Positions 1 through 7,877 are shown, counted from the stretch's first letter. The stretch is 41,546 bases of DNA from Candidatus Acidiferrales bacterium (GCA_030038275.1 JASHPG010000190.1:1-41546); one strand, 5' to 3'. Numbers and translations: made by a program. The notes: generated by a model from the letters alone, not told the origin.

Positions 1-1296
1 CGAGTCTTTTAGCTCGTCGAGGCTGCCGCGCACTTCCCGTTTGGGGTCTGTCTCCGATTCAGCGGCCTTTCCGGGCGCGGCAGCTATGGTCGCTGGAGAT
101 GGGCGGCTGGACGGTGCAGCGCCTGAGACAGCGATCTCAGCTCGATCTCCTCGATTCGCAACTGATTTCGTTGCCTGCGAGACGGGCAGGGGAGGCGCGA
201 TGTCTCCTGCCGGAGCTGCCGGAGCCATTTGCGGCTGGCGCAAAACGAAAATCAAGCCGAGTACAAATAGCGCCGCAAATCCGCCCACGACGATCCACTT
301 CAGACTGTCGAGCCGTGCCGGCAACGTGGTAACCGTCGCGGCGGGCACGCCCTGCGAAGCTTCATCTACGTGCGAATTCACGGACGGATTCTGCGAATTG
401 TCTGCGGCGTTCGCGTCGCCATTGTCTGCGGCTGGAGGTGGAGCGGTACCGGAAATCGCCACCGTAACAGGGGTATTTTCCGCGACGGGCTCGGCGTTTC
501 CGCCGGTCTGGTGTAAATAAGCGCTGAAGCCCTGCTCCGTCCCCGCGGCCGAGAAATCAACGCCGGAAATTTGCACCGTGGGTGGAGCGAAAATCGCGAG
601 TCGGGCCACGTTGTACGGAGAAGAAAGAGTCAGTTGCGCCTGGTTGTTGGGATAGGGAACGTTGTAGGTGACTCCAACGCGGCTCGACCCGGGACGGAAC
701 GCGTAATCGATAGCCTTCTCGTTCTTGCCCACGTCCGTCGTACTCTCGTTCACCGGTAGTCCGGAAGCCTCGCCTGCCTGCACTCCAGCGAGCTGCGCTC
801 CCTTAGGCAGCAGAAACTTGAACGTCCCGCCCGGCCGATAGAAGGCGACGGGTGGATTAGTGTTATTGTCGACATTGAATTCCTCGGTGACCGTCAGATT
901 CGGGCCGTTTGGCTCGACGATAACGGCTTGCGCCGAGACATCAATTGCACTGGGCTTGCTGGTAGGCTCGAAAACGTCGATGTTCACGGTCGTCGTGCCC
1001 GGCGTCACCGGCTCGTGATACATCACGCCGCGATAGACGGCGCGCAGCAGCATGGGCTGTTCCTGGCCGAGCAGAGGGTTGTCGAATTGGTAGTGGCCTT
1101 GCGCGTCCGTTTTCGTGGTCGCGACTGGTTTCATGCCGCCTGCCAATTGAATCAGGATTACGGTCACGCCAGAGCCCGGCTTGTTGCTGGTGCCGTTGTG
1201 CACCGTGCCGGAAACGGTGCCGGCAAATGCGGTGGTCGCGAGAGCGAAGCCAAGCACAATAGCAAAAGAGAGTTTCATCCAACCGCTTTGAATCAT
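1..1296 (-). CDS. Secreted/membrane-anchored CNA-B-like (carboxypeptidase regulatory-like) protein, 3' end outside window
   Basis: The gene reads off the left edge, so only the first 432 codons are visible. A signal peptide (about residues 1-26, ending TAFAG) is followed by a beta-sandwich segment of the carboxypeptidase-regulatory/CNA-B type (GTVSGTVHNGTSNKPGSGV, then TDAQGHYQF). A long extracytoplasmic region, an Ala/Pro/Asn-rich linker and one membrane helix near residue 330-353 (WIVVGGFAALFVLGLIFVL) come next. The start at 1296 is favoured because its ATG overlaps the stop of the upstream ccmI-like gene (ATGA) and AGGGA lies 8 nt before it; an in-frame ATG at 1278 is the alternative. Co-transcription with ccmH suggests a role linked to cytochrome c assembly or the respiratory membrane, but that is inference. 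The cytoplasmic tail contains SLDELKDS at the window edge, possibly the start of a helical CcmI-like segment. Confidence 0.75.
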   Translation of the reverse strand, partial: MIQSGWMKLSFAIVLGFALATTAFAGTVSGTVHNGTSNKPGSGVTVILIQLAGGMKPVATTKTDAQGHYQFDNPLLGQEQPMLLRAVYRGVMYHEPVTPGTTTVNIDVFEPTSKPSAIDVSAQAVIVEPNGPNLTVTEEFNVDNNTNPPVAFYRPGGTFKFLLPKGAQLAGVQAGEASGLPVNESTTDVGKNEKAIDYAFRPGSSRVGVTYNVPYPNNQAQLTLSSPYNVARLAIFAPPTVQISGVDFSAAGTEQGFSAYLHQTGGNAEPVAENTPVTVAISGTAPPPAADNGDANAADNSQNPSVNSHVDEASQGVPAATVTTLPARLDSLKWIVVGGFAALFVLGLIFVLRQPQMAPAAPAGDIAPPLPVSQATKSVANRGDRAEIAVSGAAPSSRPSPATIAAAPGKAAESETDPKREVRGSLDELKDS

Positions 1297-1625
1297 GAAC
1301 GGCGTCCCTTTTCGGAAGCTGCCTGGCGCGTGGCCGGCGTAGGAGTGCCTCCCGTAAGTGTATCCATATCGGCGAGGACGCGCGCAGCCTCGATTTCGAG
1401 CGACTGCTTGATCTCCTCGTAGTCCTGGTCCGAAAACTTTCCGGCGCGGTGCTCGAAGCGCAGGTCGCGGAGGTTCTCATAAATCGCGTCGCGCCGCTCC
1501 AATAAATGGTCGAGCTTAGTGCGGTGCGGTACGGCATCGGAAGGCTCGAGCTTCACGCCGAATACGAAGACGAGCACAGCCACCGTAAGCAGCACGCAGG
1601 CGACGGCGATATCGATGTTACTCAT
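1293..1625 (-). CDS. Short CcmI-like cytochrome c biogenesis protein
   Basis: A 110-residue protein with one N-terminal membrane helix (about residues 6-23) and a soluble helical segment. The part from LLERRDAIYENLRDL through HRAGKFSDQDYEEIK is the pattern of the N-terminal region of CcmI/CycH, which binds apocytochrome c and works with CcmH and CcmF at the periplasmic face. The C-terminal TPR part of full-length CcmI is absent, so this is a minimal version. The start ATG at 1625 overlaps the ccmH stop (ATGAGTAA), and the stop overlaps the next start, so the three genes are translationally coupled. The family assignment rests on pattern recognition and gene position. Confidence 0.7.
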   Translation of the reverse strand: MSNIDIAVACVLLTVAVLVFVFGVKLEPSDAVPHRTKLDHLLERRDAIYENLRDLRFEHRAGKFSDQDYEEIKQSLEIEAARVLADMDTLTGGTPTPATRQAASEKGRRS

Positions 1626-2208
1626 CGGAGCCACTTTCGGCTTCGCGGCGCGCGCGGTCAAGCAACTCCGCTGAGACGGGCGGCCCGGCAGCTGCGGCGG
1701 GCTGCAGTTCACCACGGCGTTTCCACCGCCGAACCACTTCCCACACCAGGATAAACGCCAGTATTGGCAACAATACCGGCATCACCCAGACCAGCCAGTC
1801 GAAGCCCTTAGCCGGCGGCGAAATCAGCACGCCCGGCCCGTATTCCTGGACGAAGTCTTGCAGGATCAGATCGTCAGACTCGCCCCGCCCAACGCGTTCG
1901 TCGATTTCCTTGAGCATTGCTTGAGCCGTGGCGCAAGGGCCGGCAAAGGCGCCGCCGCTGTGGTTGCACGTGCCCACGGTGTCGTTGCATCCGCCGCACA
2001 TGCATTTGAGCCGAAGGCTGAGCGCGTGCGCGCGCTCCGCTTGGCCCGGCGTGAGAGCGCGCGCCGGCGCGGCGGCCAAGAAGAGCAACACCGCCAGGGA
2101 CGCGGCTATTGCGAGGCCGAACTCACCAACGAAACGCAAACGAGGCTGTGGGTTGACACACCTCGGAGAGGGCCGAGACTCCATTCCACTAAAACAGCAT
2201 CGAGACAT
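1618..2208 (-). CDS. ccmH: Cytochrome c-type biogenesis protein CcmH, multi-cysteine form
   Basis: CcmH is a membrane-anchored periplasmic thiol protein that keeps the CXXCH cysteines of apocytochromes reduced for heme ligation. Here an N-terminal signal/anchor (about residues 28-51) precedes a helical Cys domain with LKCMCGGC at 67-74 and further Cys at 81 and 92, then a C-terminal membrane helix (about 138-158) and a basic tail. Classical CcmH has a simple LRCxxC; this clustered-Cys form also carries CNH (81-83), as in CcmH/NrfF relatives I recall from deltaproteobacteria and acidobacteria. The start is uncertain (ATG at 2208 or 2184), because neither has a convincing ribosome site. It needs its own promoter, since a plus-strand gene separates it from ccmF. 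Confidence 0.85.
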   Translation of the reverse strand: MSRCCFSGMESRPSPRCVNPQPRLRFVGEFGLAIAASLAVLLFLAAAPARALTPGQAERAHALSLRLKCMCGGCNDTVGTCNHSGGAFAGPCATAQAMLKEIDERVGRGESDDLILQDFVQEYGPGVLISPPAKGFDWLVWVMPVLLPILAFILVWEVVRRWKRRGELQPAAAAGPPVSAELLDRARREAESGSDE

Positions 2209-2393
2209 TCCTATCTATTTAACGCCGGATGCGGCGTTCAGCGCAAGTGACCCTTGGATCGTTAATTGGACCGCGGGAGGATTCTATGGTTGATCTCTGG
2301 CTACAGGGTACGTAGAAATACTGATTCATGTACATACGTTAGCGGATGCAAAGTGGTATAAACACGTAATACGAGTGGAGTAGGGGGTCTGCC

Positions 2394-3083
2394 ATGGAAG
2401 GGCACGTCCAGGCCCGGCCGTCCACGCAGACAGAACTGCGCAGGGGAAGCCGTTTTCGCGTGGTGGTGCCGATTGAAGTGAAGTGGCAGGATGGCAACGG
2501 TAAAACTGTCACCGAATCCGCCGAAGCCAAAGAAGTCAGTGGCATGGGCGGCCTACTGGAAATGAAATCCCGCCCGGTAGCCGGCAGTCAAATCCAACTA
2601 ACGAATCTGGCCACGAACGAGGAAATGCCGGCGCGCGTGGCCGCCATACGCCGGGCCAAAGACGGCGGAGTGCTCGGAGTCGCCGTCGAACTGCTGAAGC
2701 CGAGCGAGACATTCTGGGGCGTTAATTTCCAGCTTCGGAAGACCAGCGCGCAACTGGCGGCAATCGAGGACGCGATCAAAGCGGGCGGCGTCGATCCGCG
2801 CATCCTGCGCGATTTTCGCGACGCGGTGGATTACGTCCGGAAGACGGCATGGGCCGTCCAGGAATGGCAGGAGCGGCAGTTGAAGCGGCACGACCCGCAC
2901 ACCGTGGTACCGCTGATTATTTCCGAGCGCATCCGGCGAGCCACGCAACTAAACAACGCGATTTCGGCTGACATGGCGGCGAACGACGTGACGCGCGAAA
3001 CGCCCGGTTTACGCGATTTTTTCAAGACGATGGAAAGCCTGTACGTCCGGGTGTCGGGGTTGTTCCGGGGCCACTCGGAGTAA
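2394..3083 (+). CDS. PilZ-domain protein
   Basis: A 229-residue cytoplasmic protein. The N-terminal ~105 residues form a PilZ domain, the usual cyclic-di-GMP receptor fold: an RRGSR box at 16-20 (RxxxR) and EVSGMG at 47-52, matching the [D/N]xSxxG box with Glu in the first position. The C-terminal half is helical and charged, with no recognised domain. AGGGGG precedes the ATG by about 7 nt. The gene lies alone on the plus strand between two minus-strand blocks and converges with the MHS transporter 15 bp away. The acidic substitution in the second motif leaves some doubt about c-di-GMP affinity. A TATAAA hexamer at 2357-2362 could be a -10 element, but I see no matching -35. Confidence 0.85.
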   Translation: MEGHVQARPSTQTELRRGSRFRVVVPIEVKWQDGNGKTVTESAEAKEVSGMGGLLEMKSRPVAGSQIQLTNLATNEEMPARVAAIRRAKDGGVLGVAVELLKPSETFWGVNFQLRKTSAQLAAIEDAIKAGGVDPRILRDFRDAVDYVRKTAWAVQEWQERQLKRHDPHTVVPLIISERIRRATQLNNAISADMAANDVTRETPGLRDFFKTMESLYVRVSGLFRGHSE

Positions 3084-3098
3084 ACGGCTGGAATCTGG

Positions 3099-4397
3099 CT
3101 ACCGCTCAACGGTACTGGATGTTTCTTTTTCTTGTACCACCTTGCGCGGCGCGGTTTCGCGTACGGCGAACATCGCGATGACACCCACGATCGCGGCCAC
3201 CAACCAGTACCATGCGGGTGCAACCGGATTTCGGGTTGCTTTGATAAGCCACGTAACGCTGAACTGGGTAGTTCCTCCGAAGAGAGCGATTGCCACCGCG
3301 TAGACGACAGCCACACCACCGGACCGGATTCCCGCGGGTAGAGATTCCGTCAGCCAAACAACGACTGGGACGCCAGACAACTCAAGCAAAACGTATAAGA
3401 CAGCCGTTATCGCCAGTAACGTGCCGGTCGTCCGGTGAGCCGAGATCAGACGGAACGCCGGAACGATCACCACGATCAGCGCGATGCCGGGGATAAGCAT
3501 GGTTAACTTGCGGCCGATGCGGTCAGAGATAGCCCCGCTGATAAGATCGAAAGTAATTCCCGAGAGCCCGATTACCACCGTTGCCGCAAAAGCGACGTTA
3601 GCATGCATGTGCAACGTGGCGATGGCGTAGGTAGTCATGTAATCGCAGACGTACGTTCCGATCGTGCCGCTGGCAAGCAGCACAAGGCCGATTACGGCGA
3701 CCCACAAATAAGGGCGCAGCGGCACGCGCTCGCGTTTCCCCCCGGAGGCGTCAAAGAGCGTCTCCGGAAGACGACGGCGCATCATCAGCCCGAATGGAAC
3801 GATCACGGCGCCCAACAGAGAGGCGATGCGCCAGCCGAATTCCTCCAGTTGGGTCGCATTTAGGAGGTTTGCGAGAATAAAGCCGACCAGACCGGCCGCC
3901 AGGACCGACAAATCCTGGGTCCACAATTGAAACGCTGTATAGAATCCACGGCGATTGGGGGGAGCGGATTCCAGTAGGAATGCCGTGGTCGGTCCCACTT
4001 CTCCACCTAGCGCAAATCCTTGCAGCAACCGAAAACAAATTACCAGTACCGGAGCTGCAATTCCGATCATCGCCTCCGGCGGCGTGAGCGCGAATCCCGC
4101 GATGGCGATGCCCATCAGAGAGAACGAGAGAATCATGGCCGGCTTACGGCCGGCACGATCGCCCATCTTGCCGATGAAATATCCGCCGATCGGACGCGTG
4201 ATAAAACCTGCGCCGAATGTGGCGAGAGATGCGAGCAGGCTCGCGGTGGGAGAACTGGAAGGGAAGAATGCGCGGCCAATGTAAACAGCAAAGAATGAGT
4301 AGGTGAGAAAGTCGTAGAATTCGAGCGCGTTGCCAACGACGACAGCCGCTACATGGCGCGCCGGAACTGAAGTGCGGGTTTTTGCGTTGGAGGTTAT
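3099..4397 (-). CDS. MHS-family (metabolite:H+ symporter) MFS transporter, non-canonical start
   Basis: Inner-membrane permease of the major facilitator superfamily, MHS branch (relatives of citrate, shikimate and osmolyte/H+ symporters); the substrate cannot be read from sequence. The loop after helix 2 has the MFS signature GDRAGRK, and a second copy, SDRIGRK, lies in the central loop. The first ATG in frame (4166) would start inside GDRAGRK and delete helices 1-2. Upstream, in the same frame and without a stop, the sequence encodes ARHVAAVVVGNALEFYDFLT and the rest of TM1-TM2, typical of the family. Between the stop at 4452-4454 and this segment there is no ATG, GTG or TTG. The best-placed candidate is ATA at 4395-4397 (ATA-ACC-TCC-AAC), giving 432 residues, a normal length. 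A mutated start or a sequencing error is equally possible. Confidence 0.75.
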   Translation of the reverse strand: MTSNAKTRTSVPARHVAAVVVGNALEFYDFLTYSFFAVYIGRAFFPSSSPTASLLASLATFGAGFITRPIGGYFIGKMGDRAGRKPAMILSFSLMGIAIAGFALTPPEAMIGIAAPVLVICFRLLQGFALGGEVGPTTAFLLESAPPNRRGFYTAFQLWTQDLSVLAAGLVGFILANLLNATQLEEFGWRIASLLGAVIVPFGLMMRRRLPETLFDASGGKRERVPLRPYLWVAVIGLVLLASGTIGTYVCDYMTTYAIATLHMHANVAFAATVVIGLSGITFDLISGAISDRIGRKLTMLIPGIALIVVIVPAFRLISAHRTTGTLLAITAVLYVLLELSGVPVVVWLTESLPAGIRSGGVAVVYAVAIALFGGTTQFSVTWLIKATRNPVAPAWYWLVAAIVGVIAMFAVRETAPRKVVQEKETSSTVER

Positions 4398-4567
4398 GTC
4401 TACCGTCCCATGCCAAGGGATTGCGCCGGATCTCCGCCGACCAGCGCACCCTTACGGGAGCCGGATTGTACCGTAATGAGGTGTGCTGCGGGCAATCATT
4501 CCAGCTCAGGGCACCGGGAACTCAGCACCTGTGTCAAGTTGGCAATGCTATTGGAAGGTGGCGCGCG

Positions 4568-6676
4568 TCAGCTTTCGTCGCTGTTATCCTTGCGGCGCAT
4601 GTACGATTTGCCCGATCGTGCCGAAGGCGAGCCGAGCGCCGGAGTCGCGCCTGAACCGGCTGCAATCGCGTCTCCCCACGATGATTCCGTCGCGGTACGA
4701 ATCACAAGCGCGGCACTGCGCTCCGGGAACATCGCGAGGCCGGTGCCGAGAATCACCACGATTCCGCCGAACCAGATAAATTTCACCAGTGGATTGACGA
4801 ACGCGTGGATCACCGGTTTGTTGGTGCTCGGATCGATGCCGGAATAGACGACGTACAGGTCACGCAGCGGCGAGGATTCAATTGCCACGATCGTCTCCGT
4901 CACTTGGCTCGCAGAGAAGAGCCGCCGCTCTGGATAGAGCATCATTTCCGATTTGCCGTTGCGGAAAACCTCGATCGTGGCACGTTGAGAGGAGTAGTTT
5001 GCGTTCGACGGCGAATCGAAATTCTGGCAGACGAGCGTGTATGGGCCGATCGTGAGGCTCTGCCCCACGGAAACTTGCTTCTGAATGTCCAGGCTGAACG
5101 CCCGTCCGGCGATACCGACCAAAATCAGCACCATCCCGAAGTGAACGATGTAGCCCCCATAGCGCCGCGTGTTGCGCATGGTCAGTTCGCCAACGGCGCT
5201 GACGATGTTCACGTGGTCGCGCGCGGAGATGACGCGAGCGCCGCGATAAAACTCAGACGCGATCGTGAGCGTCACGAACACCGAAAGGACTAGGCACACC
5301 CAGGCGTAAAAATTGCGGAACCCAAGGGCAAACGCCACCGCGCCTGCAATCAACGCTAACCCGAGCGGCCAAGCGAAATTGCGCTTCAGCGCGTCGAACG
5401 ACGTTTTGCGCCACGCCAGCAGCGGGCCCACTCCGGTCAGGAAAAGCAGGAACAGCGCGATCGGAACGTTCACTTTGTCGAAGAATGGCGGGCCGACGCT
5501 GATCTTGCTGCCGGTCACCCATTCGGAGAGCACCGGGAATAGCGTGCCCCACAGAACGGCGAAGCATGCTGCCAACAGAATCAGATTATTGAAGAGAAAG
5601 CTCGACTCGCGCGAAACCAGCGAATCCAGTTGATTGTCGCTGCGCAGATAATCGCGGTTTTTGTACCAGGCCAGCAGGCAAACGGCGAGCACGATGGCCA
5701 GGAATCCGACGAACCAACCGCCGATCTGCGATTCAGCGAACGCATGGACGGAGTTCACGATTCCGGCGCGCGTCAGGAACGTGCCGAGAATGCACAGCAT
5801 GAACGTGCAAAAGACCAGCCAGACGTTCCACACGCGCATCATGCCGCGCTTTTCCTGCATCATCACCGAATGCAAGAACGCCGTGCCGGTGATCCACGGT
5901 AGCAGCGCCGCGTTTTCCACCGGGTCCCATTCCCAGTAGCCGCCCCAGCCAAGCACCGCATAGGCCCAATGCGCGCCCAGCAGAATGCCGACTCCCAGGA
6001 AACACCAGGCCACCATCGTCCAGCGGCGCGTGATGTGGATCCATTTCTCGCCCGGATAACGTCCCAGCAGCGCCGCCAGTGCGAACGCAAACGGCACGGT
6101 GAACCCCGTGTAGCCGAGGTACAGCATCGGCGGGTGAATCACCATCTCCGGATATTGAAGCAAGGGATTCAGTCCACTACCTTGCGCGAGCGTCGCCAAA
6201 TGCAGAGCGCCGGAAGAATCGGTGCCCGCAATCACATTGAACGGGTTGGCGACGAAATTATTCAGCGTGAGAAAGAATATCTGTACGCCCGCCAGGATCA
6301 CGCCCACCCACGGCATCAGTTCCGGATGGCGCTTGCGGTTCAGGAACAGCGCGAGGAAGGCGAACATCGCAAGCAGAAACGACCACCACAGCAACGAGCC
6401 TTCCTGGCCTGACCAAAGCGCCGCGAACTTGTAGAAGCCCGGCAGCGCGCGGTTGCTGTGCGCCGCAACATAGGCCATCGAAAAATTGTCGGTGAAAAAG
6501 AAATACTCAAGAGACGCAACGGCCAGTGCCACCAGTCCGAAGACGGCCATGCCCGCGTGACGCGCGCTCTTGGTCAGCAGTTGCCGCCGTGTGTAGATGC
6601 CGATCAGGCCGGCGGCGAATGCGTACACAGCGGCCAAAAACGCAAGAAGCAGGGCGAACGAACCGAAGATATCCAA
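4568..6676 (-). CDS. ccmF: Heme lyase subunit CcmF
   Basis: CcmF is the multi-spanning membrane component of System I that takes heme from holo-CcmE and, with CcmH, attaches it to apocytochrome c. The 702-residue product has many membrane helices. The WWD heme-handling motif is at about 244-261 (WGGYWEWDPVENAALLPW), and conserved histidines occur in VIHPPMLYLGY (H181) and VNSVHAFAES (H311). The periplasmic C-terminal domain ends with a last helix, FIWFGGIVVILGTGLAMFPE, followed by a ~40-residue hydrophilic tail. The start is TTG at 6676 with GAGGGGG about 7 nt upstream. It follows ccmE by 15 bp, an operon pair. The family is normally about 650 residues, so this copy is slightly long. Confidence 0.95.
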   Translation of the reverse strand: MDIFGSFALLLAFLAAVYAFAAGLIGIYTRRQLLTKSARHAGMAVFGLVALAVASLEYFFFTDNFSMAYVAAHSNRALPGFYKFAALWSGQEGSLLWWSFLLAMFAFLALFLNRKRHPELMPWVGVILAGVQIFFLTLNNFVANPFNVIAGTDSSGALHLATLAQGSGLNPLLQYPEMVIHPPMLYLGYTGFTVPFAFALAALLGRYPGEKWIHITRRWTMVAWCFLGVGILLGAHWAYAVLGWGGYWEWDPVENAALLPWITGTAFLHSVMMQEKRGMMRVWNVWLVFCTFMLCILGTFLTRAGIVNSVHAFAESQIGGWFVGFLAIVLAVCLLAWYKNRDYLRSDNQLDSLVSRESSFLFNNLILLAACFAVLWGTLFPVLSEWVTGSKISVGPPFFDKVNVPIALFLLFLTGVGPLLAWRKTSFDALKRNFAWPLGLALIAGAVAFALGFRNFYAWVCLVLSVFVTLTIASEFYRGARVISARDHVNIVSAVGELTMRNTRRYGGYIVHFGMVLILVGIAGRAFSLDIQKQVSVGQSLTIGPYTLVCQNFDSPSNANYSSQRATIEVFRNGKSEMMLYPERRLFSASQVTETIVAIESSPLRDLYVVYSGIDPSTNKPVIHAFVNPLVKFIWFGGIVVILGTGLAMFPERSAALVIRTATESSWGDAIAAGSGATPALGSPSARSGKSYMRRKDNSDES

Positions 6677-6691
6677 GGATTCCCCCTCGCC

Positions 6692-7111
6692 CTAACTCTT
6701 GCCGGTCGCCATGCCGGAGCCAACAGGTGCGGCTTGATATTTTGAAGCGCATTTCGCCTGCACCTGTTCGGCGACGAAACTGCCTTGCGGTGTCAGGCGT
6801 CCTTCCACCAGCGCCTGTGCGCCGCTTTTGAACGTATCGGGTAGGGGATCGGTGCCAACGTAACTGACGGGAAGTTGCTTGCCGCTTTCTTCCAGGACGA
6901 AATTGATGTGGCTGTCCACATGAGCGATGGAACCGGCCATCACGTCCCCAGACACGCGCATTCGCTGATGCAGCGCGGGGCCGTGCAGCGTGGAGAGCTC
7001 CGAAATCGTATGGTAATAAGTCTTGCTTTGCGTGTAGCCGACGTACGCGAGCGCCAAGAGAGTCACAAGAATAATGGCTGATCCAACTATGAATTTACCG
7101 CGGGCCTTCAT
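6692..7111 (-). CDS. ccmE: Heme chaperone CcmE, cysteine (CxxxY) type
   Basis: CcmE is a membrane-tethered periplasmic chaperone that carries heme covalently from the CcmABCD complex to CcmF. The 139-residue protein has an N-terminal anchor (about residues 7-26) and an OB-fold beta-barrel (MRVSGDVMAGSI through VEGRL). The heme-binding motif sits at 121-125 as CASKY. In Escherichia coli the motif is HxxxY with a covalent heme-histidine bond. Here the histidine is replaced by cysteine, the CxxxY variant known from Desulfovibrio and archaea. GGAG lies 8 nt before the ATG, and a TACAAT -10-like box is read on the minus strand at 7149-7154. It is the first gene of the ccmE-ccmF pair. Confidence 0.93.
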   Translation of the reverse strand: MKARGKFIVGSAIILVTLLALAYVGYTQSKTYYHTISELSTLHGPALHQRMRVSGDVMAGSIAHVDSHINFVLEESGKQLPVSYVGTDPLPDTFKSGAQALVEGRLTPQGSFVAEQVQAKCASKYQAAPVGSGMATGKS

Positions 7112-7148
7112 GCTGGACTCCGATCCGTTCCTCTGGTGGGAACCCCGA

Positions 7149-7154
7149 ATTGTA
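7149..7154 (-). promoter_or_regulatory. Possible -10 element upstream of ccmE
   Basis: On the minus strand this reads TACAAT, five of six matches to TATAAT, 37 bp before the ccmE start. No good -35 hexamer is present at 16-18 bp, so an activator or another sigma factor would be needed. Weak evidence. Confidence 0.3.
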
Positions 7155-7200
7155 GCACAGCGAGGTGCTGGCAGTCGGAGCCAAAATGAGCGTAGGGGTC

Positions 7201-7245
7201 AGTTTGAATTTTGGGGATCGTGACACAAGAAGCCAAATTCAAACT
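7201..7245. repeat. Inverted repeat, 11-bp perfect arms
   Basis: AGTTTGAATTT (7201-7211) is repeated inverted as AAATTCAAACT (7235-7245), with a 23-nt spacer. The flanks GGGTC and TAGCCC extend the symmetry imperfectly. It lies in the 214-bp gap between ccmE and the ferredoxin-like gene. It is AT-rich compared with its surroundings and has no T-tract, so it looks more like a small repeat element or operator than a terminator. Confidence 0.55.
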
Positions 7246-7325
7246 AGCCCGCTACCAAAGCGCGGACTTACAACGATGACCGGGATTCGCGGATGTAAAG
7301 AGTGCGGCGAGTCGCCGACGAAGCT

Positions 7326-7709
7326 CTAGCTGTTTTCAGCAGCGGACATCGCAGTCGCGGGCGTCTTTGCCTCGGCGGGCGGGGTAGCCTGTCCATTGGA
7401 ATGCGCCGCCTGACCGAGCTTCGCTCGCAGGCAGCCCACCAGCTCCGGCGCCAGGTTCGAAATCGCCATGCCCTCCGAGACGATGAACTTACAGCTCAAG
7501 ATAGGTCGGGCGCGGTCGTCATCCGGCAGATGGCAATCGACGCGGCAGAACTGGCACTCCTGATTCCAACAGAAGCGCCCGTACGGAATCGTCTCTGGGC
7601 TGATGAATTGGAAGGCGCGGAGCAGGGAATTGCGCTCCGGCACCAGAAAAGTCTTTCCCAAGATCGTGATTTCCACGAGCTTCTCATAAGGCCGAAATAC
7701 TTCTGACAT
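7326..7709 (-). CDS. Small [2Fe-2S] ferredoxin-fold protein
   Basis: A 127-residue soluble protein I cannot name. Residues 10-36 (VEITILGKTFLVPERNSLLRAF) resemble the beta-grasp start of plant-type [2Fe-2S] domains such as the N-terminal domain of NADH dehydrogenase subunit G. Cysteines follow as C47-x4-C52-x2-C55 and then C73 in SCKFIVSEGMAI, the classical C-x4-C-x2-C...C ligand set, with an extra C59. The last ~40 residues are Ala/Pro-rich and probably disordered. GAGG lies about 8 nt before the ATG. It reads in the same direction as accA, 168 bp downstream of it, with a hairpin between, so it is probably a separate unit. It could be an electron-transfer partner, but nothing nearby names its oxidoreductase. 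Confidence 0.75.
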   Translation of the reverse strand: MSEVFRPYEKLVEITILGKTFLVPERNSLLRAFQFISPETIPYGRFCWNQECQFCRVDCHLPDDDRARPILSCKFIVSEGMAISNLAPELVGCLRAKLGQAAHSNGQATPPAEAKTPATAMSAAENS

Positions 7710-7836
7710 TTGCGTCGCCTCGCCCCCTGCGGTTGGATGTCCCCGTGTGAAGAAACTAGATCAGCGCGGGCGGAGGAGCAACCGCAATGCGGCAAGGCGT
7801 GCTCAATGCTCCACTGGGAAGTACTATGCGGCAGTG

Positions 7837-7859
7837 CGGCTTGCCGTAGGCGCAAGCCG
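7837..7859 (-). terminator. Hairpin after accA
   Basis: CGGCTTGC (7837-7844) pairs with GCAAGCCG (7852-7859) across a 7-nt loop, 19 bp beyond the accA stop. No clear U-tract follows on the minus strand, so termination would be weak or Rho-assisted. Confidence 0.35.
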
Positions 7860-7877
7860 GGAGATTCGTGCGTGTCG

